Part shown: one piece after another, positions 30,390 through 39,023 of the stretch
Layout: every line of letters begins with the position of its first letter
Position numbering within the stretch: position 1 is the first letter of the stretch
Origin: Chloroflexota bacterium
GTDB lineage: Bacteria; Chloroflexota; Anaerolineae; Anaerolineales; Villigracilaceae
DNA: 64,000 bases
Reading direction: 5' to 3'
Assembly: GCA_013112685.1 (NCBI GenBank)
Contig: JABFGC010000001.1
Location: 310,001-374,000, forward strand
Position numbers and translations under genes: made by a program
Notes under the pieces: generated by a model
Told to the model about the DNA's origin: nothing
Database searches by the model: none
Seen by the model: the letters and a program-made list of their open reading frames with translations, nothing else

Positions 30390-31002
30390 TTACGGATAGT
30401 TGGGATAACTTGGAGGTGAACCGGTTGACGCTGGACCTGAAGTCCCGCCGTGCGGAGGGGTTCCCCTGGGGGTGGGAGTCCCGGTTTTGGCGGAGGCGCT
30501 TCCCGCCCGCGGCGTGGATGTACCGGGAGCGGATGTCTTTTCAGCAGTAGGCACAGAGGCAATCAGGATTGCCGTTACGGTGAACCTGCCCTTTGCCAGC
30601 AGGCGGTCGTCCTTTTTCGAAAGAATGCGAATCTCGACGCGTTCGTCCGAGGTTGAGCGAATCTCCAATGCACCAGACAATGGTCGGAACGTCGTCGTTT
30701 TTATCGCATTCGTAGCGGCTCGCGCCTACCACCCTTTCCACCAGCAGGTAAAACGCGGGGAACTTCCTCTCCGGCATGAACAGGTTGACGATGGTGTTCC
30801 CGTCCCCGTCCCGCCCAAAAGACAATATGCAAAGTTCGTCGAGGTCTGCGCCGCAATATTCGAAGGAGACCGGCTCGGCAGTGGATTCCGCAATTTGCCC
30901 CAAACGATATGCCTTCCAGCCGAACCATGCAAGCAGGGCAAAGACCGCCGTCACGCCGAAAAGGAGGAGCAAAATCTTTGGCTCGGAAAACCTTTTGAAC
31001 AT
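30390..31002 (-). CDS. Membrane-anchored protein of unknown function, one apparent frameshift
   Basis: About 204 residues. It starts MFKRFSEPKILLLLFGVTAV (single N-terminal membrane segment), followed by a soluble domain with SFEYCGADLDELCILSFGRD, LFMPERKFPAFYLLVERVVGASR and, after a frame change near 30680, LSGALEIRSTSDERVEIRIL and KGRFTVTAILIASVP. The C-terminus is Pro/Thr/Ser/Gly-rich (about 35 residues). A TAGAAT box (31015-31010) lies 7 bp before the ATG at 31002, so the mRNA is likely leaderless. It is the first gene before the IS30 element. I do not recognise a family. Confidence 0.55.
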
Positions 31003-31065
31003 CACAGCCATTCTACCACCGCAGGTTTCCCATCCCTTTTATACCCAACGCGGTCACAAATTGCG

Positions 31066-32127
31066 CTGTAGATTCAACTCACAAGTGCAACTTTGAAGGA
31101 CGCTGAGAGGTAAGCTGGGGTAGGATAATGCTTCTCAGACGACCAAGTCAAAGGAGCACTATGAGAACCTACCACCAGCTTACCCAGCCTCAACGATACC
31201 AGATTTATGCATTGCGGAAAACCAAACATACCCTTGCAGAGATCGCAGAAGTAATTGGCGTTCACAAGTCGAGTGTCAGCCGCGAGTTGAAGCGGAATCG
31301 AGGGCAACGCGGCTACCGTCCACAACAAGCCCATGAACTTGCAACGGTTCGCAGGCAGAAAGCAGTTCCCCGGCTGACAGCCGATCATTGGAGGTTAGTG
31401 GACAACCTGTTGAAGCAGGATTGGAGTCCAGAACAAATCTCTGGCAGGCTGAGAAAGGAGCAAGGCATTCGGATCAGTCATGAATGGATTTACCAACATA
31501 TTCTGGTTGACAAACAAGCAGGCGGTGATTTGTACAAGCACTTGCGCTGCCAAAAGAAACGCCGGAAACGCTACGGCAGCCATGATCGGCGAGGCAAATT
31601 GCCCAATTGCCGCTCGATTGAGGAGCGCCCAGCCCGTGTGAACACCCGAAAACGTCTGGGCGACTGGGAAGTGGACACCCTGCTTGGCAAACAACAAAAA
31701 CAGCCATGCTAACTTTGACGGAAAGAAAATCTCGTTTCACCCTGATTGGAAAGGTACCTCGCCGAACGGCACAAGCCGTTCGGCGACAGGTCTGCAAACT
31801 GCTTTTGTCTGTCAAGGACAAAGTGCATACCCTAACTTCCGATCATGGCAAAGAGTTTGCCGAACACGAATTCATTGCCAAAACCCTTCAACTCAAATTC
31901 TATTTCGCTCATCCCTATGCCGCTTGGGAACGCGGCACGAATGAGAACACCAATGGCTTGCTGCGACAATACCTTCCCAGGAAATCTGACTTTAAAACCT
32001 TCTCGGATAAAAAGATCGATCAAATCACCTCAATGTTAAATTTCAGACCACGCAAATGCCTGCGTTTCAAAACACCCTTTGAGGTGTTCTACCATACATC
32101 TGTTGCACTTACGACTTGAATTCACAG
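31066..32127 (+). mobile_element. IS30-family insertion sequence
   Basis: Imperfect 26-bp terminal inverted repeats: CTGTAGATTCAACTCACAAGTGC... on the left (31066-31091) and its counterpart at 32102-32127, matching at about 21 of 26 positions. They bracket a single transposase gene whose stop lies in the right repeat. Total length about 1.06 kb, normal for IS30. No clear target duplication was found. Confidence 0.85.
31161..32119 (+). CDS. IS30-family transposase, one apparent frameshift
   Basis: About 320 residues starting MRTYHQLTQPQRYQIYALRK after an AAGGAG. The N-terminus has the helix-turn-helix LAEIAEVIGVHKSSVSRELKRN. The DDE integrase core includes GDWEVDTLLGKQ, TSDHGKEFAEHE and FAHPYAAWERGTNENTNGLLRQYLP. 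The frame breaks near 31705: inserting one base restores KQAMLTLTERKSRFTLI, the usual sequence after GDWEVDT in this family. If the break is real the element is inactive; it may equally be a sequencing error. Confidence 0.9.
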
Positions 32128-32149
32128 AAGGAAAAAAATGCGCGATTAA

Positions 32150-32283
32150 TCAGTAACTCACCTTACGCAGTAAACCGCCAAGACGCCATGTCGCAAGTTT
32201 TTTTACGCCTTTTACTCTTCTCTTGGCGTTCTTGGCGCCTTGGCGGTAAGAAAAGGGCTTAACTGCGTAACGTCAGTCAGTAA
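32150..32283. repeat. Dispersed inverted repeat (CCGCCAAG family) with ACTGCGTAAC arms
   Basis: AACCGCCAAGACGCC on the left and GGCGCCTTGGCGGT on the right, separated by a T-rich centre, with outer TTACGCAGT and AACTGCGTAA arms. Copies are at 3853-3924 and 56397-56491. CTGCGTAACGTCAGTCA at its right edge recurs as CTGCGTAACATCAGTCA at 54338-54354, both times touching the stop of a minus-strand gene. Confidence 0.8.
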
Positions 32284-33617
32284 ACCGGAAACACGTTCGA
32301 CGGGCGTTTGGGGAAGAGGATGTTCAGCAACACGCGGGCAGGGTGGTTCGTCCAATAACAATCCGCAAAGGCGTGACGCAGTTCATCCAAACTGCGATGA
32401 CCGAAGACCAGATGCAGAAACGTCAGGTCGGGAAAAGCCGCATCGGTTTCGAGCCCTACGGAAATTTTCATCGGTTCGACGACGGCGATGAGCCCGCGCT
32501 CGAAGACCATCCTCAGACCTTCGCGGTAGAAATTGATCTTCAATTCGCCCGTATAACCCGTCGCAATCGAGTCCGCCAGCCGCTGCTCCAACGCAGGCTG
32601 GATGCGACTGAGAAAAGCGGGCAAATCCGGCACGCGGACGTAGTAGGCATACGGCTTGCGCGCCGCCGGGAGTTTATCTTCCAGCGCCTCATAGACCGGG
32701 TGTCCTTCGCCGAGGTTGAAGCCGAACGAGGTGCGCTTTTGCGAGTCGCGTTCGGCGTATTCGCCGCCTTTCTTCCACAAATAGCGCGCCACAGCCGGGG
32801 AAACATCCAGCCAGGATGCGCCTTTATCGAGCCCAAAGTAGGTGCAATACAAGCCTTCGAACCACAACTCGGCGGCGTGCTTGAAGAAGCCCAGCGGTTT
32901 TCCGTTTGCATCTTCGATCATCATCACGTCGAAGTGATTGATATTGTCGCTGCTTTGCCCGCTCATTTCATAGCGGATGTGCTCAGGCGTGCGCCTGCAC
33001 GAAATGGCATACCGCTTTTCGTTCGCTTCATAAACGCGCAAAATGAAATCCGCGTCGGAATCCTGCGCGGGACGAATGAGGTACTTTTCGGTTTCGCCGT
33101 CTTTCAAGGCAGGCACGTGCGGCTCGAAGCCAAAATGCCGCCCGACGTAGTTCAGCGCCATGTCGTAGCCGAACTGACGATAGAAATACGGGATTCCGGT
33201 AATTACCTGCGCGAGATGACCGCGTTTTTCACTCCATTGGTGGACTTCCTCCATTTGAACGCGCACCAGTCCGCGTTTGCGAAATTCGGGCAGGGTGCAG
33301 ACTAGTTCGGGCCGCCCCACGCCAAACTCAACGCCTTCGTAGGTCCACGTTTGCGGGATCAAACACAACGTCGAGACGATGCGCCCGGAGGCAGTCTCTT
33401 CGACGATGGTGAAGTCGCCCGCGGTGAGAGTCGGATGGGGTTTGGCGAGCAGGTCCCGGGTCCAGGCGGCGATGCGCGGATTCGGGTTCTCCGGTCCGTC
33501 GTCGCTGTGCATCATGCCGTTGATGGCGGCAAGCGCGTCCGCATCCTCCGCAGAAGCGCTGCGCAGAATCAATCCGTCACCGTGGTCACGGAGAAAAAGT
33601 TTGGAATTTTTGTTCAT
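32277..33617 (-). CDS. Large GNAT N-acetyltransferase, possibly Eis-like
   Basis: 446 residues. A GNAT domain is clear in the first 170 residues (ILRSASAEDADALAAIN, STLCLIPQTWTYEGV, PELVCTLPEFRKRGLVRVQ as the acetyl-CoA loop, GIPYFYRQFGYD); a second diverged half follows (LIRPAQDSDADFILRVYEAN, HLVFGHRSLDELRHAFAD). Two-domain GNATs of this length include Eis-type acetyltransferases of drugs and other amines, but the substrate is unknown. It is the most downstream gene of the acetyltransferase run and is intact. Confidence 0.7.
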   Translation of the reverse strand: MNKNSKLFLRDHGDGLILRSASAEDADALAAINGMMHSDDGPENPNPRIAAWTRDLLAKPHPTLTAGDFTIVEETASGRIVSTLCLIPQTWTYEGVEFGVGRPELVCTLPEFRKRGLVRVQMEEVHQWSEKRGHLAQVITGIPYFYRQFGYDMALNYVGRHFGFEPHVPALKDGETEKYLIRPAQDSDADFILRVYEANEKRYAISCRRTPEHIRYEMSGQSSDNINHFDVMMIEDANGKPLGFFKHAAELWFEGLYCTYFGLDKGASWLDVSPAVARYLWKKGGEYAERDSQKRTSFGFNLGEGHPVYEALEDKLPAARKPYAYYVRVPDLPAFLSRIQPALEQRLADSIATGYTGELKINFYREGLRMVFERGLIAVVEPMKISVGLETDAAFPDLTFLHLVFGHRSLDELRHAFADCYWTNHPARVLLNILFPKRPSNVFPVY

Positions 33618-33626
33618 GATGGTCTG

Positions 33627-34229
33627 TCAAAGTTTCAGGAGTTGCCTGATCTGTCTCATGGCTTCCTGCGGATTCTTGAACAGGATGCCTTTTATGCCGG
33701 CCTGTTCGCAGGCTTCGATGTTGGCGGGCACGTCGTCCACGAAGAGCGCTTCATTTGCCTTGACCTGTGCCTGTTCCAGCGCGAGACGGTAGATCCTCGC
33801 TTCAGGTTTCATCACACCGACCTCCGCGGAGATGACGACGGTTTGAAACAGGTCGAGCAGACCGGTTTTCGCAAGATGCGGGCGCATTCCATCCCACGCA
33901 TTCGAGATCAACCCCACGCGGACTTTGCCGTTCAGCGAGCGGATGAACTTAACCAGTTCGCGGTCAATGACATCGCCGCCGAAGAACTCATCCTTGATGC
34001 TTTGCAGTTCGGAGGCGGGCCGCTTGAGCCGCCGTAACACCTGCGACCAATGCTCGTCCTCTTTGATCTCCCCCACCGAGGCGCGCCGCGCGGATTCGCC
34101 GGCGAAGACCAGTTTGTCAATGTCGTCGTAATCCATGCCGAAGCGCTCGGCAAGATGCTGGCGCGGCGCCTGGAACTCGGTGCGCTGGATGACGCCGCCG
34201 AAATCGAAAAATACCGCTCGAATGTTCAT
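33627..34229 (-). CDS. HAD-superfamily hydrolase
   Basis: 200 residues starting MNIRAVFFDFGGVIQRTEF: the nucleophile region is FDFGGV (DxxGV variant), motif II SNAW, the lysine in MKPEARIY, and motif III FVDDVPANIEAC. This matches HAD hydrolases of the epoxide-hydrolase-N/haloacid dehalogenase-like subfamily, acting on phosphorylated or halogenated small molecules. The start at 34229 follows AAGGACAAGAC. The open frame beyond to 34637 is not used because it reads through the terminator at 34243-34280. Confidence 0.85.
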   Translation of the reverse strand: MNIRAVFFDFGGVIQRTEFQAPRQHLAERFGMDYDDIDKLVFAGESARRASVGEIKEDEHWSQVLRRLKRPASELQSIKDEFFGGDVIDRELVKFIRSLNGKVRVGLISNAWDGMRPHLAKTGLLDLFQTVVISAEVGVMKPEARIYRLALEQAQVKANEALFVDDVPANIEACEQAGIKGILFKNPQEAMRQIRQLLKL

Positions 34230-34242
34230 GTCTTGTCCTTCA

Positions 34243-34280
34243 TAAAAAAGCCCGCAGGGGTGCGAGGCACGCCTGCGGGT
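34243..34280 (-). terminator. Intrinsic terminator after the zinc-ribbon gene
   Basis: CCCGCAGG and CCTGCGGG arms (34251-34258, 34272-34279) followed on the minus strand by TTTTTT. Confidence 0.8.
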
Positions 34281-34299
34281 CAAAATCCGAATCCTTTTG

Positions 34300-34747
34300 T
34301 TATTTCTTCCTGCTCTTTGCGGAAGTCTTGCCGGTCTTGGAAGGAGAGGATTTGGAGGGCGTCGTCTTCTTCGCGGATGCCGGTTTCTGAAGCGCGTTGT
34401 CGTTTGGACGCCGCGGGCTTTGCCGTGCCGGCGGCGGTCTTTTTCGTGGTTGCGGTTTTCAGCGCAGCCCGGGCGGCTTTGGGAAGCGGCTCCGTTTTCA
34501 TGGACGCGGCGGCGGAGACAGGCGCAGGCTCGGCGGCGGGCATGGATGCCATCTGTTTGGCGGCTTCGCGCCAGTTCGGGTAGAAGAGTTCCATCCGCTG
34601 GCGCGAGATGGAATTGGCGCGGCGGCAGCGGGGGCAATGGGCGTCGTAGTGGTTCTGGTTCTTTTCATTCATGGTGACGAGCGCGGCAAGCATTTCCGCC
34701 CGCCCCAGGGCAAATGGGGTCTGGCAATAAAGACAACGCAGGTTCAT
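34300..34747 (-). CDS. Zinc-ribbon protein with Lys/Ala-rich tail, one apparent frameshift
   Basis: About 149 residues. The N-terminus has two CxxC knuckles (CLYCQTPF, HCPRCRRAN), then AEPAPVSAAASMK and an Ala/Lys-rich tail. Read straight through, the tail changes to an acidic, unrelated sequence; one base shift near 34380-34405 gives KPASAKKTTPSKSSPSK and SAKSRKK ending at 34300, which is consistent with the basic tail before it. SD AAGGAG precedes the ATG. A nucleic-acid-binding role is plausible; no specific function is known. Confidence 0.6.
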
Positions 34748-34773
34748 GGCTCTCTCCTTGTTGCGGAATCGGG

Positions 34774-35804
34774 TTATTCTGGGAGCGATTCTACACTGAT
34801 TTCACGTCCGGGGCGAATCGTCTTTTCGTACGTGTCGAAAACCAGGTGGACGCTCATGCCAGCCTTCTCGTACAACCTCAGGGCGCCGGTCAGGTTTTCC
34901 GCGTCCACGCCCAAGCCGGCCTTGTATTTGCCGCGTTTGTAGAACTCGCCAAAACTGTGCAGGAGCAGCGCCAGACCTAGCCCGCGTTTGCGCCAGGGAC
35001 GGCGGACTCCCAGGATGTTCACCCAGCCCATTTCCACGTCCTCGTAGGATTCGGGGCGGCACAGACTGATGCCTGCAATCTCCCCGCCATCCATGGCAAG
35101 GAACCACATGGAGGAATCGCTCCCGTCCGATTGCATGAAGTGGGTGAAACGCGCAAGCCCTTCCTCGAACGGCTCCTGGATATGACCAAAATGGTCGCGG
35201 AAGGATTCCTCGAATGCGGCGTAGATCGCCGGAATCTCCTCGTGACCGCCAGTTTTGAGCGTGATCCCCTCGGACCAAACGGGCACGGGAGGCGCTTCGT
35301 CCATCTCGATTCGCATCTGGTAGGAACTGCGAATGTGTTTGAAGCCGCGGTCTTCGAAAAGTTTTTTCGCCTCCGCATCTATGCGGTAGGTTCCCATGCG
35401 GGGAGCGAAGCGCAGGTCGGCGGGGAGATTGTCCAGGACGCGGCAGGCATGCGCTTCCGCCCATTGCAGCAACCAGGTGCCGATGCCCAAACCGCCAAAG
35501 TCGGGATGAACCCGTCCCCAGATCCACGGATGGACGGGCGGCTTGGCGGTTGTCCACACTTCGATGAAGCCGACCAGTCTTTCATCGGGCGAAAAGACGA
35601 GGCGAATATCCCGCGCCGGGTCGAAGCCGGGGAAGTCCAATCGCCGCGCAGAATGCCCGCGTCCGTAATATCGTCCTGATGGATCAGATGCTGCGCACAG
35701 GTGTTGAATAACGTCAACGCTCGATCGGCGTCATCCAGCGTCGCGCTTCGAACGGCGAACCCTTGCGGCAACTCAAGCATGGGTGTTTCAATCGTTTTAT
35801 TCAT
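34774..35804 (-). CDS. Tandem GNAT acetyltransferase, one apparent frameshift
   Basis: About 343 residues with two GNAT domains. The first starts MNKTIETPMLELPQGFAVRS, with RLVFSPDERLVGFIEVW and FGGLGIGTWLLQWAE; the second has GITLKTGGHEEIPAIYAAFE, WVNILGVRRPWRKRGLGLAL and GLGVDAENLTGALRLYEKAG. The two frames join near 35640 at GILRGD/FPGFDPARD. The C-terminal half resembles mycothiol synthase-like (MshD) GNATs and other domain-duplicated N-acetyltransferases. AAGGAGAAAATC is the ribosome-binding site. Substrate is unknown. Confidence 0.8.
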
Positions 35805-35949
35805 GATTTTCTCCTTCTTTCTTCCAGGTTCAAATGTGTGTGGTCTTTGGAGTTGAACAACTCGGAATGATCCGCGATGCGTCCGTTCGTTGAGGTCTGT
35901 CGCAGCGTGGACGCCGCCCTAGGTCACGGCGCGCAGTTTCAGGTCCAGG

Positions 35950-36523
35950 TTATGAAGCGGCTGGTTTGTCATCGTTTGGTTCCTTCCATTCGTCGAACAT
36001 AATTCCCATAAAAAGAATGTCCCAGCGTTTTCCATCCTTGAGCAGTGCGCCGCACATACGCCCTTCGCGGCGGAAGCCGGCCTTTTCGTAAGAGCGGATG
36101 GCGCGCGGGTTGTACTCGAACACGGTCAATGTGACGCGGCGCAGGTTGAGTTCGGTGAAGGCATAGCGCAGCATGATTCTCATCGCATCGGTGCCGTAGC
36201 CTTTGCCCCAATCCTCCCGGTCGTTAATGCCGATTCCAACGAACGAGTCCCGCGCCGCCCAATTGACCTCCAGTTCGGTCTCGCCGAGCAATCGGTCGTC
36301 TGCCGGGGAGCGAATGCTGAACGAAAAGTGACGCACGGAATCCGCGTCCGTTTCTTTTTCATAGAACGCGGCGCTGGCGCGCGCGGAATGCACACGGGCG
36401 GGGCCCGGAACCCAAAAGCCGCGCGAATTCCGAATCGCGGCTCGAATGAGAAGAGGCTTTGCCAAGTTCCTGCGGGTCGGCGGCAGACAGGCGGACGAGG
36501 GATCCACGATAGATGTCTTTCAT
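35950..36523 (-). CDS. RimJ/RimL-type GNAT acetyltransferase, one apparent frameshift
   Basis: About 190 residues. The start MKDIYRGSLVRLSAADPQEL at 36523 lies 4 bp after the stop of the next upstream GNAT. A G4 run at 36400-36403 shifts the frame; removing one base gives LLGSGPARVHSARAS and on to EDWGKGYGTDAMRIMLRYA (acetyl-CoA loop) and FEYNPRAIRSYEKAGFRREG. These motifs are typical of RimJ/RimL and spermidine-acetyltransferase-like GNATs. Confidence 0.8.
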
Positions 36524-36527
36524 CGCT

Positions 36528-37112
36528 TCACCCTCGACCGTTGAACTGTTCGCGCCATTCGGCATTCAGCAAGCCGAGGCCGATGATGTCCCAAAACACG
36601 CCGTCGCGGTGCAGGGCTTTGCGGCGGCGCACTTCCTCCATGAAGCCGAACTTCTGGAAGAAGCCGAGCGCGCCTTCGTTGTAGGCTGGCACCACCGCGG
36701 TGACGCGGTACAAGTTCAGCTCGCCGAAGGCATAACGCAGGAGCATCTTCAACGCCTGCGAGCCGTACCCTTTGCGGCGGAATTCCGGTTCGCCGATGCC
36801 GATCAGGATGTAGCCGTTGCCGTTCGACCAATCCACCCACTCGATCAACGCCTTGCCGATCAAGCGGTCATCCTCGCGGGCGCGGATGGTGAAATAGAAC
36901 AGGTTCTTCTGCTCGTCCATTTCCTTTTCGATGGTTTCGTACTTTTTCTTCACCATCGCAGGCGAAAGCGGACGCACAGGTTTCAACTCCATCAGGCGCA
37001 TGAATTCGGCGTCATGCGTCCATCTGGATTCGACCTCGGGATGCGTTTCATGGTCAATGGGACCGAAACGGATATCCTGCGCTTCGAATAACTGGGCTTG
37101 TATGTCGAACAT
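36528..37112 (-). CDS. RimJ/RimL-type GNAT acetyltransferase
   Basis: 194 residues, intact. ENT-like acetyl-CoA binding is in GEPEFRRKGYGSQALKMLL, with YRVTAVVPAYNEGALGFFQKFGFMEE and EWREQFNGRG at the end. It is the first of at least two GNATs read together, preceded by a short ORF and two terminator-like hairpins. Start ATG 37112 with CAAGGAAAAACACC upstream. Confidence 0.85.
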   Translation of the reverse strand: MFDIQAQLFEAQDIRFGPIDHETHPEVESRWTHDAEFMRLMELKPVRPLSPAMVKKKYETIEKEMDEQKNLFYFTIRAREDDRLIGKALIEWVDWSNGNGYILIGIGEPEFRRKGYGSQALKMLLRYAFGELNLYRVTAVVPAYNEGALGFFQKFGFMEEVRRRKALHRDGVFWDIIGLGLLNAEWREQFNGRG

Positions 37113-37135
37113 GGTGTTTTTCCTTGAATAAACAA

Positions 37136-37166
37136 AACGGTCACAGGGGGTTCACCCGTGACCGTT
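37136..37166 (-). terminator. Terminator-like hairpin 2 upstream of the GNAT gene
   Basis: AACGGTCAC and GTGACCGTT arms (37136-37144, 37158-37166), followed on the minus strand by TTGTTTATT. An alternative ACCGTT-GG-AACGGT stem just 5' of it uses the same left arm, so the two are mutually exclusive. Confidence 0.55.
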
Positions 37167-37183
37167 CCAACGGTTAAAGAAAA

Positions 37184-37211
37184 CGACCACGGGCTTGGCG
37201 CGCCGTGGTCG
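37184..37211 (-). terminator. Terminator-like hairpin 1 downstream of the short ORF
   Basis: CGACCACGG and CGTGGTCG arms around a GC-rich loop, followed on the minus strand by TTTTCTTT. Lies 20 bp beyond the stop of the 27-codon ORF. Confidence 0.6.
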
Positions 37212-37231
37212 CAGGACAGGATCGAGAAAGC

Positions 37232-37315
37232 CTAACGACGTACAGGCGCACTACGAGAATCAACGACGGCAATACCGCCACAGGAGATGGAAATATCGAA
37301 CTTGGGAAACATCAT
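37232..37315 (-). CDS. 27-residue ORF, possible leader peptide
   Basis: ATG 37315 with AAAGGAG 10-11 bases upstream encodes MMFPKFDISISCGGIAVVD and ends SRSAPVRR before TAG at 37234-37232. It is followed by the two hairpins and then the GNAT genes. The arrangement fits a leader peptide of a translation-controlled attenuator, or a genuine small peptide gene. There is no homology evidence; the case rests on the ribosome-binding site and context. Confidence 0.5.
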   Translation of the reverse strand: MMFPKFDISISCGGIAVVDSRSAPVRR

Positions 37316-37487
37316 GGGTAGTGCGCTCCTTTCTTTAGGATTCCTTTTATCAAGGTGCGGCGAGTTTATCACGCAAATCGAAATGCGGTCAAGGAGAAAT
37401 CCTGTCCAGATAGTACCAAAGGGTCAGGCGCGCTTTCCCCTCATTCAGGCACATAATAACAAAGCCCGTTTTGGAAAGAAGGACAAA

Positions 37488-37904
37488 ATGAACGCCCACG
37501 AAGTACAGACCGTCCTCATCATTTCGGGGGATGCCGAACTGGTTTCCCTTTGGGAGACCTTCTTCGAGCAGAAAAAATTCCACGTCGTGAGCGAGGCGAC
37601 CGCCGGGGAAGGTCTGCAATCCGCGCGGATGCTGGCGCCGGCGCTGGTCCTGTTTGCCCTCGACCTGCCGGACGACGAGCAGTTGAGCATCTGCCGCGAA
37701 CTGCGCGCCGCCACCAACGGCACACTCCTCCTGCTCGCGCGGGAAAAAGCGGGACTGGAAATCAACGAATATGCGCTGGCTGGCGTGGACGAGTACATCC
37801 CCGCCTCTGTCAACCCGATGGCGCTGCTGATCAAATGCATGACGTGGCTGGCGCGGCAGGATTGGATCGTTCCGCGCAGGCAGGTTGTGCAGGCACTGGC
37901 ATAA
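37488..37904 (+). CDS. Pseudo-receiver (response-regulator-like) protein
   Basis: 138 residues with the fold pattern of a CheY receiver: TVLIISGDAELVSLWETFFE, PALVLFALDLPDDEQLSICREL, GTLLLLAREKAG, LAGVDEYIPASVNPMALL. The residue that would be the phosphorylated aspartate is alanine (VLFALDLP), the acidic start is reduced to SGD, and the conserved lysine after DEYI is missing. It therefore probably works without phosphorylation. Start 37488 with AGAAGGAC upstream; the open frame to 37287 overlaps the short ORF. No output domain is fused. Confidence 0.75.
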   Translation: MNAHEVQTVLIISGDAELVSLWETFFEQKKFHVVSEATAGEGLQSARMLAPALVLFALDLPDDEQLSICRELRAATNGTLLLLAREKAGLEINEYALAGVDEYIPASVNPMALLIKCMTWLARQDWIVPRRQVVQALA

Positions 37905-37908
37905 ATCG

Positions 37909-38928
37909 TTACGGGTTCGAGGTTAGTATGCGTCCCGCCAAAAGACCATCCAGTGTTTCCTGCACCAGGCGAAGTTTTCCCGGTGTGAGAATGTCCGGGT
38001 CCACATCCGCAAGCCCGAGCGGAGACTGAACGTTGACGCCGCCCTGCCCGGCGATCAGGCTGGGCCACGAGGTTTGAATCGCCTTGACCGTATCCGGGCT
38101 GATGGTCATCACCCAGCCGCCGGGACGCTGTTCTGGCATGGACGTACCTACCAGGTATACGCCCTGCGTGCCAACGTAGGTCAGAAAATCGTCGCTGGCT
38201 AGGGATGGATAGATGTAGAGCGCGTCCACGTCGCGGTCGTTGATGAGGACGTTGGCATAACCGCCGTATTTGCCGGGGTCTTCGTTGGGGGGAATCGCCA
38301 GAAAGGTCGGGTAATCAATCGCCGTGAAATAAATCCGTTTGCACAGACCGCAGAAATACCGCATCCCGTTGTTGAAGGCATTGACCGCCGCGCCCGCATT
38401 CGCATCGCCATCGGGATACAACATGCCGATGTGATACTCCTCGACCAGCATCGCCAGGGTGTACCCGGCAAGGAAGGCGGGCAGTTCCACCTGCGTGTTC
38501 GGCGCGAGGACGCTGACGTTTCCGCCCGCCGTCAGGTTGGGGATGTTGACTGCGAGAAACTGTACGGTTGGCGAGGCTGGGGCAAGGGAGGCAATTCCCG
38601 GGTCCGGTGGAAGCGCAATGACCACCTTGAGGGTGGGGTCGGCGACATCCTGGGGCGTCAGGGTGTTGCGTACCTGGAAGCGAAATCCCGATGCCTGGGC
38701 AAGGTCATAGACCGTTTTTTGATACAGGTCGAAGGAGGTTTTATCCATATCCGCTGGGAGGACGAGGAGCGCCAACGGGGTGGACGAAGTGGGGATAATG
38801 GTGGCTGTGGGCGGGGGCGGCTCCGAGGGGACAACGGTGGGAGCGGGGATGTCGGTGGTCTCATTTCCGCCGCAGGCAGCCAGCAAAGAGAGGATCAGAA
38901 TAAAAAAAAGGATCTGTTTTACGCGCAC
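37909..38928 (-). CDS. BMP/PBP1-like substrate-binding lipoprotein
   Basis: About 339 residues with a lipobox start (RVKQILFFILILSLLAACGG), then a Pro/Thr-rich linker and a periplasmic-binding-like fold (LALLVLPADMDKTSFDLYQKTVYDLAQ, ELPAFLAGYTLAMLVEEYHIGMLYPDGDANAG, DVDALYIYPSLASDDF, GVYLVGTSMPEQRPGG). This is like BMP-family (PnrA-like) binding proteins. No transporter genes are adjacent. Start is GTG 38928 with CGGAGAACC upstream; a TATAAT-like box lies at 38963-38958. It converges on the pseudo-receiver gene with 4 bp between stops. Confidence 0.75.
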   Translation of the reverse strand: MRVKQILFFILILSLLAACGGNETTDIPAPTVVPSEPPPPTATIIPTSSTPLALLVLPADMDKTSFDLYQKTVYDLAQASGFRFQVRNTLTPQDVADPTLKVVIALPPDPGIASLAPASPTVQFLAVNIPNLTAGGNVSVLAPNTQVELPAFLAGYTLAMLVEEYHIGMLYPDGDANAGAAVNAFNNGMRYFCGLCKRIYFTAIDYPTFLAIPPNEDPGKYGGYANVLINDRDVDALYIYPSLASDDFLTYVGTQGVYLVGTSMPEQRPGGWVMTISPDTVKAIQTSWPSLIAGQGGVNVQSPLGLADVDPDILTPGKLRLVQETLDGLLAGRILTSNP

Positions 38929-38968
38929 TGGGGTTCTCCGAACGTAAGAGTTTCAGAATTATACCGGC

Positions 38969-39003
38969 AAAAAAAGAAGACCGCGTTTTGAGGCGCGGCC
39001 TTC
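38969..39003 (-). terminator. Intrinsic terminator after hsp20-type gene
   Basis: AAGGCCGCG and CGCGGTCTT arms with a run of seven T on the minus strand, just downstream of the Hsp20 stop. Confidence 0.8.
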
Positions 39004-39023
39004 AAGTGCCATGATACGGCGGG

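Noticed and set aside
31066..32127. Target-site duplication of the IS30 element
   Set aside because: The flanks (GCG before, AAG after) do not match, so no duplication is claimed.
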